Origin: Bacteroidia bacterium
GTDB taxonomy: Bacteria > Bacteroidota > Bacteroidia > Bacteroidales > Dysgonomonadaceae
Assembly (NCBI GenBank): GCA_025999435.1
Contig: BNXH01000040.1
Coordinates: 1 to 15,642 of the forward strand
DNA length: 15,642 nt
Direction: 5' to 3'
This document shows positions 7,763 through 15,642 of this stretch, in pieces. The position numbers and the translations under genes were made by a program. The first letter of the stretch is position 1. Every line of letters starts with the position of its first letter. The notes under the pieces were generated by a model, which had not been told where the DNA came from, made no database searches, and was given only the letters and a program-made list of their open reading frames with translations.

Positions 7763-8725
7763 ATGAAAAGTATTTTCTTTTTTACAATCGGTTGGCTCAT
7801 ATCTTTAACGGTATCAGCTCAATTACTAATGAGAGAAGAACCTACCACACTGAAAACAAGTGTTGGAAATATCGACGGAACCCTAAAAGTTCCGGATAAT
7901 ATAGCTCCTATCCCTATTGCGATAATCATTGCAGGTTCGGGCCCAACAGATAGAGACGGCAATCAACCCAGCATGAAAAGCAATGCATACAAAATGCTTT
8001 CCGATGCTTTATTTTACAACAATATAGCTACCCTATGCTACGATAAACGAGGTATAGCTAAAAGCAAAGTAGAACAAAAAGAGGAAGATTTACGATTCGA
8101 TACTTATGTTGATGATGTAAAAGCCTGGATAGATCAATTATCTGAAGACAAAAGATTTTCAGACATCATCCTTATCGGACACAGCGAAGGCTCTTTATTA
8201 GGAATGATTGCTGCTCAGAATAATCCCAAAGTAGCAAAATATATTTCTATAGCCGGAGCCGGCATGCCAGCTCCGGACATTTTAAAAGAGCAATTGGGCA
8301 AACAGTTGCAAGGACAGCCGGAAGCTATAAAAAATATGGTTTTCTCGTATATTGATAAACTTGAACATGGCGAAACTATTCCGGATGTACCAGGCTATCT
8401 CAACGATTTATTTCGCCCAAGTGTGCAACCATATATGATATCTTGGTTTAAATACAATCCACAGACAGAAATAAGCAAATTGACTATTCCGGCTTTGCTA
8501 TTACAAGGAACGACAGATATTCAGGTAGGAGTAGATCAAGCGGAACTCCTGGCTAAAGCTAATCCAAACGCTGAAAAAGTAATCATTGAGAATATGGATC
8601 ATGTGTTGAAGATCAGCGAAACAAAGGATATGACGGAGCAAATTAAAAATAGCTATAATAACCCCGATACACCCATCAGCAAAGAGCTGGTCAAAATAAT
8701 TACCGGCTTCATTAAGGAAAAATAA
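7763..8725 (+). CDS. Exported alpha/beta hydrolase
   Basis: Predicted periplasmic serine hydrolase (esterase or acylhydrolase-like) of unknown substrate. The 320-residue product has a signal peptide cut near VSAQ (about residue 20). It has an oxyanion-loop-like IAGSGPTDRDGN (57-67), which with YDKRG (93-97) is typical of this bacterial hydrolase group. The nucleophile elbow is GHSEG with Ser141. The likely acid is Asp252 in QGTTDIQV and the base is His280 in NMDHVL. All three catalytic positions are in place, so it should be active. It is the last gene of the DUF2089-Yip1 operon, 12 nt after the preceding stop, and is followed by a strong terminator. Confidence 0.88.
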   Translation: MKSIFFFTIGWLISLTVSAQLLMREEPTTLKTSVGNIDGTLKVPDNIAPIPIAIIIAGSGPTDRDGNQPSMKSNAYKMLSDALFYNNIATLCYDKRGIAKSKVEQKEEDLRFDTYVDDVKAWIDQLSEDKRFSDIILIGHSEGSLLGMIAAQNNPKVAKYISIAGAGMPAPDILKEQLGKQLQGQPEAIKNMVFSYIDKLEHGETIPDVPGYLNDLFRPSVQPYMISWFKYNPQTEISKLTIPALLLQGTTDIQVGVDQAELLAKANPNAEKVIIENMDHVLKISETKDMTEQIKNSYNNPDTPISKELVKIITGFIKEK

Positions 8726-8741
8726 ATAAGCGGTCTTGACA

Positions 8742-8774
8742 AAAAAATAGCTGCAAAATTTGCAGCTATTTTTT
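8742..8774. terminator. Bidirectional terminator, 16-bp perfect arms
   Basis: Arms 8742-8757 and 8759-8774 are exact reverse complements around a single central base (AAAAAATAGCTGCAAA and its mirror). The A and T runs at either side give U-tracts for both strands. It lies 16 nt after the hydrolase stop and 14 nt from the rubrerythrin stop and serves both convergent genes. Confidence 0.88.
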
Positions 8775-8788
8775 ATGTGAATTTCAAA

Positions 8789-9367
8789 TTAGAAATTCCA
8801 TTTCAATGGTTCGAAATAAGCTTGTGGGTGCAAACAGGCAGGGCATGTTTTAGGTGCATTCTTGCTGTTGATAACAAATCCACAGTTACGGCATTGCCAA
8901 TCGATAGCTTCAGTACGGGAGAATACTCCATTACCTTGTACACGTGCCAGAAGAGCCTTGTAGCGGTCTTCGTGCATGTTCTCCACTTTACCAATCATAC
9001 GGTACATTACAGCAATTTCTTTAAAACCTTCTTTTTCTGCAATATCAGCAAAAGCGGGATAATCTACCGCCCACTCTTCATGTTCGCCGGCAGCAGCTTC
9101 TGTCAGGTTTTCTTCTGTTGTACCTATTCTTCCGGCAGGATACATTGCAGTAATTTCTACCATTCCTCCTTCGAGAAATTTAAACATACGCTTAGCGTGT
9201 TCCTTTTCCTGGTCTGCCGTTTCAAGAAAAATAGCTGCAATTTGCTCATATCCTTCTTTCTTTGCGGCACTTGCAAACATAGTATAACGCATTCTTGCCT
9301 GAGACTCTCCTGCAAACGATTTCAACAGAGATTTTTCGGTTTCTGTTCCTTTAATACTTTTTTCCAT
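8789..9367 (-). CDS. rbr: Rubrerythrin
   Basis: Non-haem iron peroxidase of anaerobes that reduces hydrogen peroxide to water with electrons from NAD(P)H through a rubredoxin-type partner; cytoplasmic. The 192-residue product has the standard length. The four-helix ferritin-like domain (about 1-145) carries the diiron ligands: Glu21 in GESQARMRY, Glu54 and His57 in QEKEH, Glu95 and Glu98 in GEHEEW, Glu129 and His132 in VENMHEDRY. The C-terminal rubredoxin domain has Cys159, Cys162 (CRNCG) and Cys175, Cys178 (CPAC) for one iron. All key residues are present. The start ATG follows a good promoter and a short leader. It is divergent from the SulP gene. Confidence 0.97.
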   Translation of the reverse strand: MEKSIKGTETEKSLLKSFAGESQARMRYTMFASAAKKEGYEQIAAIFLETADQEKEHAKRMFKFLEGGMVEITAMYPAGRIGTTEENLTEAAAGEHEEWAVDYPAFADIAEKEGFKEIAVMYRMIGKVENMHEDRYKALLARVQGNGVFSRTEAIDWQCRNCGFVINSKNAPKTCPACLHPQAYFEPLKWNF

Positions 9368-9371
9368 AACT

Positions 9372-9398
9372 AATGATAGTCTTTATATAAATGATAGT
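9372..9398. repeat. Direct repeat AATGATAGT in the rubrerythrin leader
   Basis: AATGATAGT occurs at 9372-9380 and again at 9390-9398, offset 18 bp. The pair lies between the rubrerythrin -7 box and its start codon. It could bind a regulator or be chance in AT-rich DNA. Confidence 0.35.
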
Positions 9399-9403
9399 TT
9401 ATA

Positions 9404-9434
9404 CAAAACTAACATTTATTATGTCTATATCAAA
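9404..9434 (-). promoter_or_regulatory. Promoter of rubrerythrin
   Basis: On the minus strand TTTG (9434-9431), a 19-nt spacer and TAGTTTTG (9411-9404) give a full match to the Bacteroidota promoter TTTG-N19-21-TAnnTTTG. The leader to the ATG is about 30 nt. This is the best promoter in the window. Confidence 0.75.
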
Positions 9435-9442
9435 TGATTTAG

Positions 9443-9450
9443 TACCTTTG
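9443..9450 (+). promoter_or_regulatory. -7 box of the SulP gene
   Basis: TACCTTTG matches TAnnTTTG exactly; the -33 region 19-21 nt upstream is weak. It sits only 8 bp from the -33 element of the divergent rubrerythrin promoter. If used, it gives an AT-rich leader of about 140 nt before the SulP start. Confidence 0.5.
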
Positions 9451-9597
9451 CATTCTTAAAAAATTATAATTACATTCTATTTCAATAAGACAGAAAGTGT
9501 TTTGTAACCTATAATTCGATAAAAAAGCAACGATTATTTAACACTGGTTTTTTGTATAAATAGATTAAAAATATTAATTTATTTCCTTCGTTCTGAT

Positions 9598-11319
9598 ATG
9601 AAAAATAAACAACGTCTCGAAAACATCAGGAAGGACTTTACGCCTCAGTTTTTTATTTCCCTAAAAACGTATGATAAAAATAAGTTCGTAAAAGACCTGA
9701 TGGCAGGACTTATAGTCGGCATTGTAGCCCTACCTCTCGCACTTGCATTTGGTATAGCCTCCGGCGTTTCTCCTGAACAAGGTATAATCACAGCTATTAT
9801 CGCCGGATTTATTGTATCTTTCCTTGGAGGCAGCCGGGTCCAGATAGGAGGACCTACAGGGGCTTTTATTGTTATTGTATATGGCGTTGTTCAGACGCAT
9901 GGTATAAAAGGTCTGATTATAGCTACAATTATAGCCGGAATCATGTTGGTATTGATGGGAATATTCAAACTTGGAAAAATTATCAAGTTTATTCCCTATC
10001 CTATTATTGTCGGATTTACGAGTGGTATTGCTGTAACGATATTTACGACTCAAATAGCAGATATTTTTGGTCTGAATTTTGGAGGAGAAAAAGCTCCGGG
10101 CGATTTTATTGGAAAATGGATAATGTATTTTAAGCACTTTGACACTATAAACTGGTGGAATACTTTAGTCAGCATAATTAGTCTTCTCATTATAGTTTTC
10201 ACGCCCCGTTTTATCAAAAAGGTACCAGGATCTTTAGTGTCTATTATATTGGTAACTATTGGAGTGTATCTACTCAAAACTTATGCCGGTATCGATTCGA
10301 TAGACACTATCGGCGACCGGTTTAAGATAAACGCAGCCTTGCCTGAAGCCGAAATTCCCAATATAGATATGGCTGCCATAACCGACCTGTTACCCGTTGC
10401 TATTACCATAGCAATGCTGGGAGCTATCGAGTCTTTATTATCGGCTACCGTTGCAGATGGGGTAATAGGTGGAGAAAAACATAATTCGAATACGGAACTT
10501 ATAGCCCAGGGGGTTGCCAACATTGTAACGCCTCTTTTTGGCGGAATTCCTGCAACCGGAGCTATTGCCCGTACTATGACCAACATAAACAATGGCGGAC
10601 GGACTCCTATAGCCGGCATCGTACACGCTATAGTTTTACTTCTAATATTATTACTATTAATGCCTTTGGCACAATATATACCAATGGCTTGTCTGGCCGG
10701 AGTATTGGTCATTGTTTCGTATAATATGAGCGAATGGCGTACATTCAAAGCCTTATTTAAAAATCAAAAATCGGACGTTGCCGTACTATTAATCACATTC
10801 TTCCTGACCGTCATATTCGACTTAACGGTTGCAATTGAAGTTGGACTCTTGCTGGCTGTTGTTTTATTCTTGAAGCGAATAAATGAAGTCACACACGTTT
10901 CCATTATCAAAAATCAACTTGACCTGACGAATGAAAGTGAATACACTCAGGATGATGAAATCCTGATATTGCCTGACGGCGTTGAGGTTTATGAAATAGA
11001 CGGGCCTTTCTTTTTTGGTATTGCCAACAAATTCGAGGAAAGTATGCGCATCATCGGAGATAAATCGAAAATAAGGATTATACGTATGCGAAAGGTTCCG
11101 TTTATTGATTCCACAGGATTGTATAATCTGGAAAGTTTATGTAAAAAATCGATGAAAGATGAAATACAAGTAATTTTATCGGGAGTAAGGGAAAAAGTAC
11201 ATCAGATGATAGAAAGTTCTAAAATTCCTGCAATGATAGGCGAAGAGAACATCTGCGACAATATTAATCAGGCAATAGCCAGATCGAAAGAAATACTCAA
11301 TAGCGCTACGAAAAAGTAA
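9598..11319 (+). CDS. SulP (SLC26) family anion transporter with STAS domain
   Basis: Inner-membrane carrier for an inorganic anion, sulfate or bicarbonate in known relatives; the substrate cannot be chosen from the sequence. The 573-residue product has the family length. A short cytoplasmic N-terminus (about 1-30) leads into many membrane segments (about 30-430) with the SulP signature GLIVGIVALPLALAFGIASG and the GGPTGAF motif. Near the end of the membrane part is a GGIPATGAIARTMTNINNGG motif. A C-terminal STAS domain (about 455-565) keeps the DSTGL loop (504-508) where anti-sigma-antagonist relatives are phosphorylated. The ATG at 9598 is the first good start. The gene is monocistronic between a divergent promoter and a convergent terminator. 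Confidence 0.93.
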   Translation: MKNKQRLENIRKDFTPQFFISLKTYDKNKFVKDLMAGLIVGIVALPLALAFGIASGVSPEQGIITAIIAGFIVSFLGGSRVQIGGPTGAFIVIVYGVVQTHGIKGLIIATIIAGIMLVLMGIFKLGKIIKFIPYPIIVGFTSGIAVTIFTTQIADIFGLNFGGEKAPGDFIGKWIMYFKHFDTINWWNTLVSIISLLIIVFTPRFIKKVPGSLVSIILVTIGVYLLKTYAGIDSIDTIGDRFKINAALPEAEIPNIDMAAITDLLPVAITIAMLGAIESLLSATVADGVIGGEKHNSNTELIAQGVANIVTPLFGGIPATGAIARTMTNINNGGRTPIAGIVHAIVLLLILLLLMPLAQYIPMACLAGVLVIVSYNMSEWRTFKALFKNQKSDVAVLLITFFLTVIFDLTVAIEVGLLLAVVLFLKRINEVTHVSIIKNQLDLTNESEYTQDDEILILPDGVEVYEIDGPFFFGIANKFEESMRIIGDKSKIRIIRMRKVPFIDSTGLYNLESLCKKSMKDEIQVILSGVREKVHQMIESSKIPAMIGEENICDNINQAIARSKEILNSATKK

Positions 11320-11324
11320 AACAG

Positions 11325-11360
11325 AAAAGAGGGAATACCTTGAACATATCCCCTCTTTTT
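11325..11360. terminator. Bidirectional terminator between SulP gene and maeB
   Basis: Arms 11325-11333 (AAAAGAGGG) and 11351-11359 (CCCTCTTTT) pair over 9 bp; 3 more inner pairs follow after one mismatch. A T-run follows on the plus strand, and a less perfect one on the minus strand. It sits between two convergent stop codons. Confidence 0.75.
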
Positions 11361-11379
11361 CAACCATTTAAGTATAGTT

Positions 11380-13665
11380 TTATTGCTCAAGACTCCCACT
11401 ATGGGCTATTGCATCTACAACAGCGACAATCGTCAAATTAATAATATCCCGCACCGAACTTTCTATATCTGTAAAATGTACAGCTTTGCGCAACCCCATC
11501 TGTATCGGGCCAATACTCTCTCCGGCAATGCCCAGTTCTATAAGTAGCTTACTGGATATATTAGCCGAGCTGAGGTTTGGAAATATCAATGTATTCACAT
11601 CTTTACCCTTAATAGAATTAAATGGGAAAGCCCTGTCTCTGAGATCCTTGTTCATTGCAAAATTCAGCTGCATTTCTCCATCTATATTGTATTCCGGATA
11701 TTTCTCATGAAAATATTTAATAGCATTCGTTATGCTTTTCGGACTACCATCATCATCAGCTCCATAGTTAGAAAAAGATAACATAGCCATAACAGGCTCT
11801 GTTGCAAAATATTCAACCGTATCATGTGAAAGTTTTACTATTTCTTTCAACACATCTTCTTCAGGCCAACGGTTTATCAATGTATCTGCGAGAAAATACG
11901 GCCCTCTCTTTGTTTGCACAATATGCATAGCTGCAAAATGCTTATACTGAGGCTGTAGACCTATAACTTCGAGTGCTGTACGCGCAAACTCACGATAGTG
12001 GCTATATATGCCGGTAATAACAGCATCTGCATCCCCTGTTTCTACCATCATCATACCAAAGTAATTGCGGTCGCTCATTTTTTCAAATGCCTCTTGATAA
12101 CGGATACCTTCCCTTGATTTGTTATCACTTAATTTCTTAGCATAACGACTTCTACGATCATCCTCACGTATATTTCGATGGTCTATTATTTCAACACCAT
12201 TTAACTCTATTCCGTTTTCACGGGCAATATGCTTAATCCGCTCTTCACTTCCCAACAGAATAGGATGGCAGACACCGTCCTTTTTAGAGAATACGGCGGC
12301 TTTAATCATATTGATATGATTACCTTCGCAATATACGACACGTTTAGGGTCACTTTTAGCTAAGTTTGTCAAACGATGAATCAATTTATTGCTATAGCCT
12401 AACATTTCAGACAATCTGTTTCCGTATGCTTCCCAATCGTCTATCGTTTTACGTGCGACACCGGTTTCAACGGCAGCCTTAGCGACAGCTACAGACACGG
12501 CAGTAAGTAACCTTGGGTCTAATGGTTTCGGTATAATATAATCACGGCCAAAAGACAACCGTTTTATTTCGTATGCAGTGTTTATAACATCCGGTACAAG
12601 TTCTTTTGCCAAATCGGCTATGGCCTTTGACGCTGCCAGTTTCATTTCTTCGTTTATCGAAGTTGCTTGAACATCCAAAGCTCCGCGGAATATATAAGGG
12701 AAACCAAGTACATTATTCACCTGATTAGGATAGTCGGAACGCCCTGTTGCAAAGATAATATCTTCACGAGACTCCATCGCCTCCTCATAAGAAATTTCAG
12801 GATTAGGATTAGCCAAAGCAAAAACGATTGGATTTTCGTTCATTTTACGAATCATCTCTTTGGTCAAAACATTAGCAGTAGACAGCCCCAAGAAAATATC
12901 CGCTCCTTCAATAGCGTCATCAAGTGTTTTCATCTCACTGTCTATCGCAAAATCTTTTTTCGATTCATTAAGATCTGTACGCCTTGTGGTCAAGACCCCT
13001 TTGCTATCGCACATGATAATATTTTCTTTGCGCACCCCAAACTTCATATACAAGTTTGTGCAAGCAATAGCCGATGCGCCGGCGCCATTCACTACCAGCC
13101 TTACATTTGAGATATCCTTCTTGGTAATATCTAACGCATTCAGCAAAGCTGCCGCCGAAATAATGGCTGTTCCATGCTGATCGTCATGCATGACGGGTAT
13201 GTCAAGTTCTTCCTTCAGTCTTCTTTCTATTTCAAAACATTCGGGAGCCTTTATATCTTCTAAGTTTATACCGCCAAAAGTAGGAGATATAGCTTTTACT
13301 GTCTGAATAAATTTTTCCGGATCTTTTTCATCAACTTCAATATCAAAAACATCAATTCCGGCGTATATTTTAAACAAAAGTCCTTTTCCTTCCATCACTG
13401 GTTTTCCGGCCAAGGCTCCAATATCGCCCAATCCAAGAACAGCAGTTCCATTAGAGATAACGGCTACAAGATTACCTTTTGTTGTATAATCATAAGCTAA
13501 TTGCGGATCTTTTTCTATTTCAAGGCAAGGTTCTGCAACTCCGGGCGAATAAGCTAAGGATAAATCGGTTTGAGTATTGTATGGTTTTGTGGGCACAACC
13601 TCTATCTTGCCGGGACGACCATTTTTGTGATATTTCAACGCCGCTTCTTTTGTTATCTTTTCCAT
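11380..13665 (-). CDS. maeB: NADP-dependent malic enzyme with phosphotransacetylase-like domain
   Basis: Cytoplasmic enzyme that oxidatively decarboxylates malate to pyruvate and CO2, forming NADPH. At 761 residues it has the usual length of the large two-domain type. The malic domain (about 1-425) shows Tyr39 in [10 protein letters not shown], Lys94 in MEGKGLLFK, the metal-binding EDI (137-139), HDDQHGTA (160-167) and the dinucleotide loop GAGASAIA (194-201). The C-terminal part (about 430-755) is the phosphate acetyl/butyryltransferase-like domain, known in MaeB to bind acetyl-CoA for allosteric control rather than catalysis. No key residue seems lost. The ATG start is preceded by a leader of about 50 nt and a -7 box. 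It is transcribed alone. Confidence 0.96.
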   Translation of the reverse strand: MEKITKEAALKYHKNGRPGKIEVVPTKPYNTQTDLSLAYSPGVAEPCLEIEKDPQLAYDYTTKGNLVAVISNGTAVLGLGDIGALAGKPVMEGKGLLFKIYAGIDVFDIEVDEKDPEKFIQTVKAISPTFGGINLEDIKAPECFEIERRLKEELDIPVMHDDQHGTAIISAAALLNALDITKKDISNVRLVVNGAGASAIACTNLYMKFGVRKENIIMCDSKGVLTTRRTDLNESKKDFAIDSEMKTLDDAIEGADIFLGLSTANVLTKEMIRKMNENPIVFALANPNPEISYEEAMESREDIIFATGRSDYPNQVNNVLGFPYIFRGALDVQATSINEEMKLAASKAIADLAKELVPDVINTAYEIKRLSFGRDYIIPKPLDPRLLTAVSVAVAKAAVETGVARKTIDDWEAYGNRLSEMLGYSNKLIHRLTNLAKSDPKRVVYCEGNHINMIKAAVFSKKDGVCHPILLGSEERIKHIARENGIELNGVEIIDHRNIREDDRRSRYAKKLSDNKSREGIRYQEAFEKMSDRNYFGMMMVETGDADAVITGIYSHYREFARTALEVIGLQPQYKHFAAMHIVQTKRGPYFLADTLINRWPEEDVLKEIVKLSHDTVEYFATEPVMAMLSFSNYGADDDGSPKSITNAIKYFHEKYPEYNIDGEMQLNFAMNKDLRDRAFPFNSIKGKDVNTLIFPNLSSANISSKLLIELGIAGESIGPIQMGLRKAVHFTDIESSVRDIINLTIVAVVDAIAHSGSLEQ

Positions 13666-13720
13666 AGTTCTGGATATTAAAACGTAAAATAATATAATTT
13701 AAATATCTCTAAAATCAGGA

Positions 13721-13728
13721 CAAAGTTA
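13721..13728 (-). promoter_or_regulatory. -7 box of maeB
   Basis: The minus strand reads TAACTTTG, an exact TAnnTTTG match, 55 nt before the maeB start codon. No clear -33 TTTG is at the expected spacing. Confidence 0.5.
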
Positions 13729-13887
13729 TGAAAAAGGTTTTTCATCTGAATAGTTTTAAACAAAACATTATGGCAATAAAAACTGTTTTACAACATAATT
13801 TTCACATAAAAGAAACAAACAACATATATGATTTTCGAAATATTAACATCAATATGATATTTTATATTAAATAGAGCTGAGATTCCT

Positions 13888-14886
13888 TCAATTGCTTTTT
13901 ATAATCACACGGGCTCTTTCTATAATGGTATCCACTCCTTTAGTTATATCCTCATCCGTCATATCGACATCTACGTTCGGATCGATACCAAATTCTGTGT
14001 GGTTCTTTTCAGCATCCAATATAGGTGATGCCGAAAAACGTATAGACCATCCATTCGGTAATTCGGACGAAAAAGGAAGTCCGCTTCCACCACCGGTTCT
14101 ATCGCCGACAATTGTAACATTAGGAGCATAGCGCATAGAATTGACAAAATCATTAGCTGCGCTATAACAACTACGGTTAGTCAACAATACCACTTTCTTT
14201 TGGAATTTAACACCATCCGATGGCTCTACATATATCTCATATGGTTTTGAAAAATCGTCGTGTCCTTTACCTGTTTTATGCATGATATAGCCAACAAGCG
14301 TTTTTTGATTAAAGAAATGTGAAGCGAGCTTATCACTATTGGTAAGCAATCCGCCCCCATTATCCCTTATATCCAGAATAATTCCATCGCAGACAGCCAT
14401 GCGGTCAAGTACCTGATTGATATTCGCTTCTCCAATACCACTGGAGAAACTACCATAATAAATATATCCTATATTATCTTCCAGTATCTTATATTTTAGT
14501 CCTCCGGCAATACCGTAATCGGTTCCAATATAATTTTTTTGTATTTTGGAATCGAAATTATCCGGATAATCTTCAAACCATTTCCAATAGCGGGCGACAT
14601 TATGATTGGCTACTAAATTAACATGTCCGTCCTGAACCTCAGCCAACATTTCTCCCAGTACAGTAAACAAAGCTTCATTATCCATATTTTCGCTAATGCG
14701 TTCCGAATAACGTGTATGGATTTCGTTCCAATCAATATTCTTATAATTAAAAAAGCAGTAATGCTCATCCATTATTTTCCATAAAGCTTCAAAATTGCCT
14801 TTCTTGGTATTGATATACTTATCTTCCTCAAAACAGGAAGTTAAGAGTATGCTGCATAAAAGTATGATAACGAATTTGTATCTCAT
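13888..14886 (-). CDS. S41-family peptidase lipoprotein
   Basis: Predicted lipid-anchored periplasmic serine protease related to C-terminal-processing/tricorn-type S41 peptidases; substrate unknown. From the ATG at 14884-14886 it has 332 residues. A short hydrophobic signal ends in the lipobox LLTSC (Cys18), which supports this start over a TTG 24 nt upstream that would overlap the preceding stop codon. An N-terminal helical region (about 30-90) is followed by the S41 domain: ILDIRDNGGG (170-179), the nucleophile in NRSCYSAAN (probable Ser242) and GDRTGGGSG (261-269). A PDZ domain is not obvious. It lies 20 nt downstream of the broken GH25 gene on the same strand, so it may have lost its native promoter or been an operon member. 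No terminator follows. Confidence 0.85.
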   Translation of the reverse strand: MRYKFVIILLCSILLTSCFEEDKYINTKKGNFEALWKIMDEHYCFFNYKNIDWNEIHTRYSERISENMDNEALFTVLGEMLAEVQDGHVNLVANHNVARYWKWFEDYPDNFDSKIQKNYIGTDYGIAGGLKYKILEDNIGYIYYGSFSSGIGEANINQVLDRMAVCDGIILDIRDNGGGLLTNSDKLASHFFNQKTLVGYIMHKTGKGHDDFSKPYEIYVEPSDGVKFQKKVVLLTNRSCYSAANDFVNSMRYAPNVTIVGDRTGGGSGLPFSSELPNGWSIRFSASPILDAEKNHTEFGIDPNVDVDMTDEDITKGVDTIIERARVIIKSN

Positions 14887-14906
14887 AAATTTGAATATTA
14901 GGATGC

Positions 14907-15194
14907 TCAAGGTAGTAATAATTCTTTAAACCCATCGAATGTATAACGATAGTAATTTAAGTCGATATTCCCGTCTATACCCGGAATTTCTCCTTTGTGT
15001 GAAAATTGCCATATCCTCCAGTTAGTATTATCGGACGGTTCATTATGCAAATCACACATCCAGATAATATTAGAAGGAAAATTTTTCTTAATATACAGCT
15101 TATAACAGTCCTTATTAGTATATATAACAGGATGTACTCCAAAATGCTCATACAATTCGTCCTCAAGCACTTTAAGTTCCCGGATACGTTTCCG
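14907..15194 (-). pseudogene. GH25 lysozyme, 3' fragment
   Basis: This frame encodes the last ~95 residues of a glycoside hydrolase family 25 muramidase, an enzyme that cuts peptidoglycan. Visible family marks are LEDELYEHFGVHPVIYTN, the aromatic-rich WRIWQFSHKGEIPGIDGNID, and the closing DLNYYRYTFDGFKELLL. The intact family is about 200-280 residues, so the N-terminal two thirds, including the first catalytic acid residues, are missing. The frame is closed by a TAG at 15195-15197 and upstream sequence codes for a different protein (HAD). A GTG at 15168-15170 could start an 87-residue peptide, but it would not be an active enzyme. Confidence 0.82.
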
Positions 15195-15439
15195 CTACTT
15201 ATCTTTATTGCTGTTTCTACAAGCGAAAGGGTGAATGCTTTAGCTCCGTATCCGTAGCATTCCATGTTTTGCATTTCTACATCGAACAAAGCAGTAGATA
15301 TGTCTTCTTTATTACCATACTCGGATAACAGGTTACAAAATTCTTTTTCCACCTCTTTAAATAAAGGCTCGTTATCCCATAGTGTATCATCCGCATCGAA
15401 AGCTATTATTTGAATGTCGTTTAGTTTTTCCTTTTTCAC
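15183..15439 (-). pseudogene. HAD-family hydrolase, 5' fragment
   Basis: The first ~85 residues of a haloacid-dehalogenase-type phosphatase. Motif I is intact (IIAFDADDTLWDNEPLF, with nucleophile Asp and the second Asp), followed by cap-domain sequence up to AIKISSGNVSG. Motifs II-IV, needed for activity, are gone; intact relatives have roughly 225 residues. After about 15183 the frame runs for 66 unrelated codons through the GH25 fragment and stops at 14975. The start is GTG at 15437-15439; no ATG is available upstream before the IS end. It is only about 33 bp from the probable end of an insertion sequence. Confidence 0.8.
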
Positions 15440-15470
15440 AAGTTCCTATTTTATTATTCTGAAATTATTT

Positions 15471-15487
15471 AAGAATCTGTTTGAATT
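15471..15487. repeat. Probable IS terminal inverted repeat
   Basis: AAGAATCTGTTTGAATT lies at the 3' end of the transposase and overlaps its stop codon. It resembles the GAnnCTGTTTnAA ends of IS5/IS427-type elements. The other end is beyond the window, so pairing cannot be tested. Confidence 0.4.
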
Positions 15488-15642
15488 AAATTATCCTTGT
15501 CAATCTACGAATATCAGCAATACAAACAAAGGCATTCGCATTTTCTGTTTTTCTTTCATAATCTTTAGAGCACCTCCTATTGTTAAGCTTCCACGCTATG
15601 GTTCTCTCCACAATCCAACGTTTCTCATGGATTTCGACCTTT
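15486..15642 (-). mobile_element. IS5-type transposase, C-terminal part (cut by window edge)
   Basis: The minus-strand frame open at the window edge encodes about 51 residues ending at a TAA (15486-15488). It contains KRWIVERTIAW, where the Glu is the last DDE catalytic residue, then RRCSKDYERKTENANAFVCIADIRRL. This is the normal end of IS5-family (IS427-like) transposases. The visible part has no stop or frameshift, so the element may be intact further right. It points toward the HAD fragment, and read-through from it could transcribe HAD', GH25' and the S41 gene. Confidence 0.85.

Noticed and set aside
8777..9373. Long plus-strand frame (198 codons) opposite rubrerythrin
   Set aside because: It lies exactly opposite a textbook rubrerythrin with all iron ligands; the antisense product is Cys/Phe-rich with no family likeness.
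9730..10748. Several minus-strand frames opposite the SulP gene
   Set aside because: They mirror the conserved membrane part of SulP and show no domain of their own.
12667..13180. Two overlapping plus-strand frames opposite maeB
   Set aside because: Both are inside the strongly conserved malic-enzyme domain and have no promoter or protein-like features.
14907..15170. Independent 87-aa GTG-started small gene
   Set aside because: Its sequence is the C-terminal part of GH25, and the family signal continues upstream of the GTG until the junction, so it is a fragment.
14975..15182. Extension of the HAD frame into 66 more residues, as a novel fusion protein
   Set aside because: The extra residues are the GH25 fragment read in the wrong frame; they resemble no HAD motifs.
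1..15642. CRISPR array, tRNA or rRNA genes, riboswitches
   Set aside because: No regularly spaced repeats, cloverleaf or conserved RNA motifs were recognised on either strand.

Overview
The window looks like a chromosomal stretch from a Bacteroidota, most likely the order Bacteroidales. The DNA is AT-rich and starts are not preceded by Shine-Dalgarno sequences at normal spacing. Several genes have the Bacteroidota -7 box TAnnTTTG upstream. The gene families (Oar-like TonB-dependent receptor, DUF3868 protein, rubrerythrin, two-domain malic enzyme) also fit an anaerobic or microaerophilic Bacteroidales. A Dysgonomonas-like genus is possible but cannot be shown from the sequence alone.

Layout, left to right. 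1-347 is non-coding and holds a hairpin that looks like a dispersed repeat. 348-3536 (+) encodes a large Oar-like TonB-dependent outer-membrane receptor with its own terminator. 3537-4220 is a decayed interval with a possible 43-aa membrane peptide gene (-), the 3' remnant of a transposase (-) and a short intergenic repeat. A GT4 glycosyltransferase (4221-5297, -) and an orphan DUF3868/OmpA-like protein (5499-6524, -) follow. 6880-8725 (+) is a compact three-gene operon: a DUF2089 zinc-ribbon/HTH protein, a Yip1-like membrane protein and a secreted alpha/beta hydrolase. It converges through a perfect inverted-repeat terminator on rubrerythrin (8789-9367, -). Rubrerythrin is divergent from a SulP anion transporter (9598-11319, +), with closely packed promoters between them. 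The SulP gene converges on the malic enzyme maeB (11380-13665, -). The right end reads leftward: the 3' end of an IS5-type transposase cut by the window edge, the 5' third of a HAD phosphatase gene, the 3' third of a GH25 lysozyme gene joined to it out of frame, then an intact S41-protease lipoprotein.

Most genes are ordinary housekeeping or envelope functions: nutrient uptake (TonB receptor, SulP), peroxide detoxification (rubrerythrin) and NADPH/pyruvate supply (MaeB). The places that deserve attention are the HAD/GH25 deletion scar beside an insertion sequence, the DUF2089-Yip1-hydrolase operon as a possible uncharacterised envelope module, and several promoter/start arrangements that imply very short leaders. 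No CRISPR array, tRNA, rRNA, prophage or complete mobile element was seen, and nothing here is convincing as a wholly new system.
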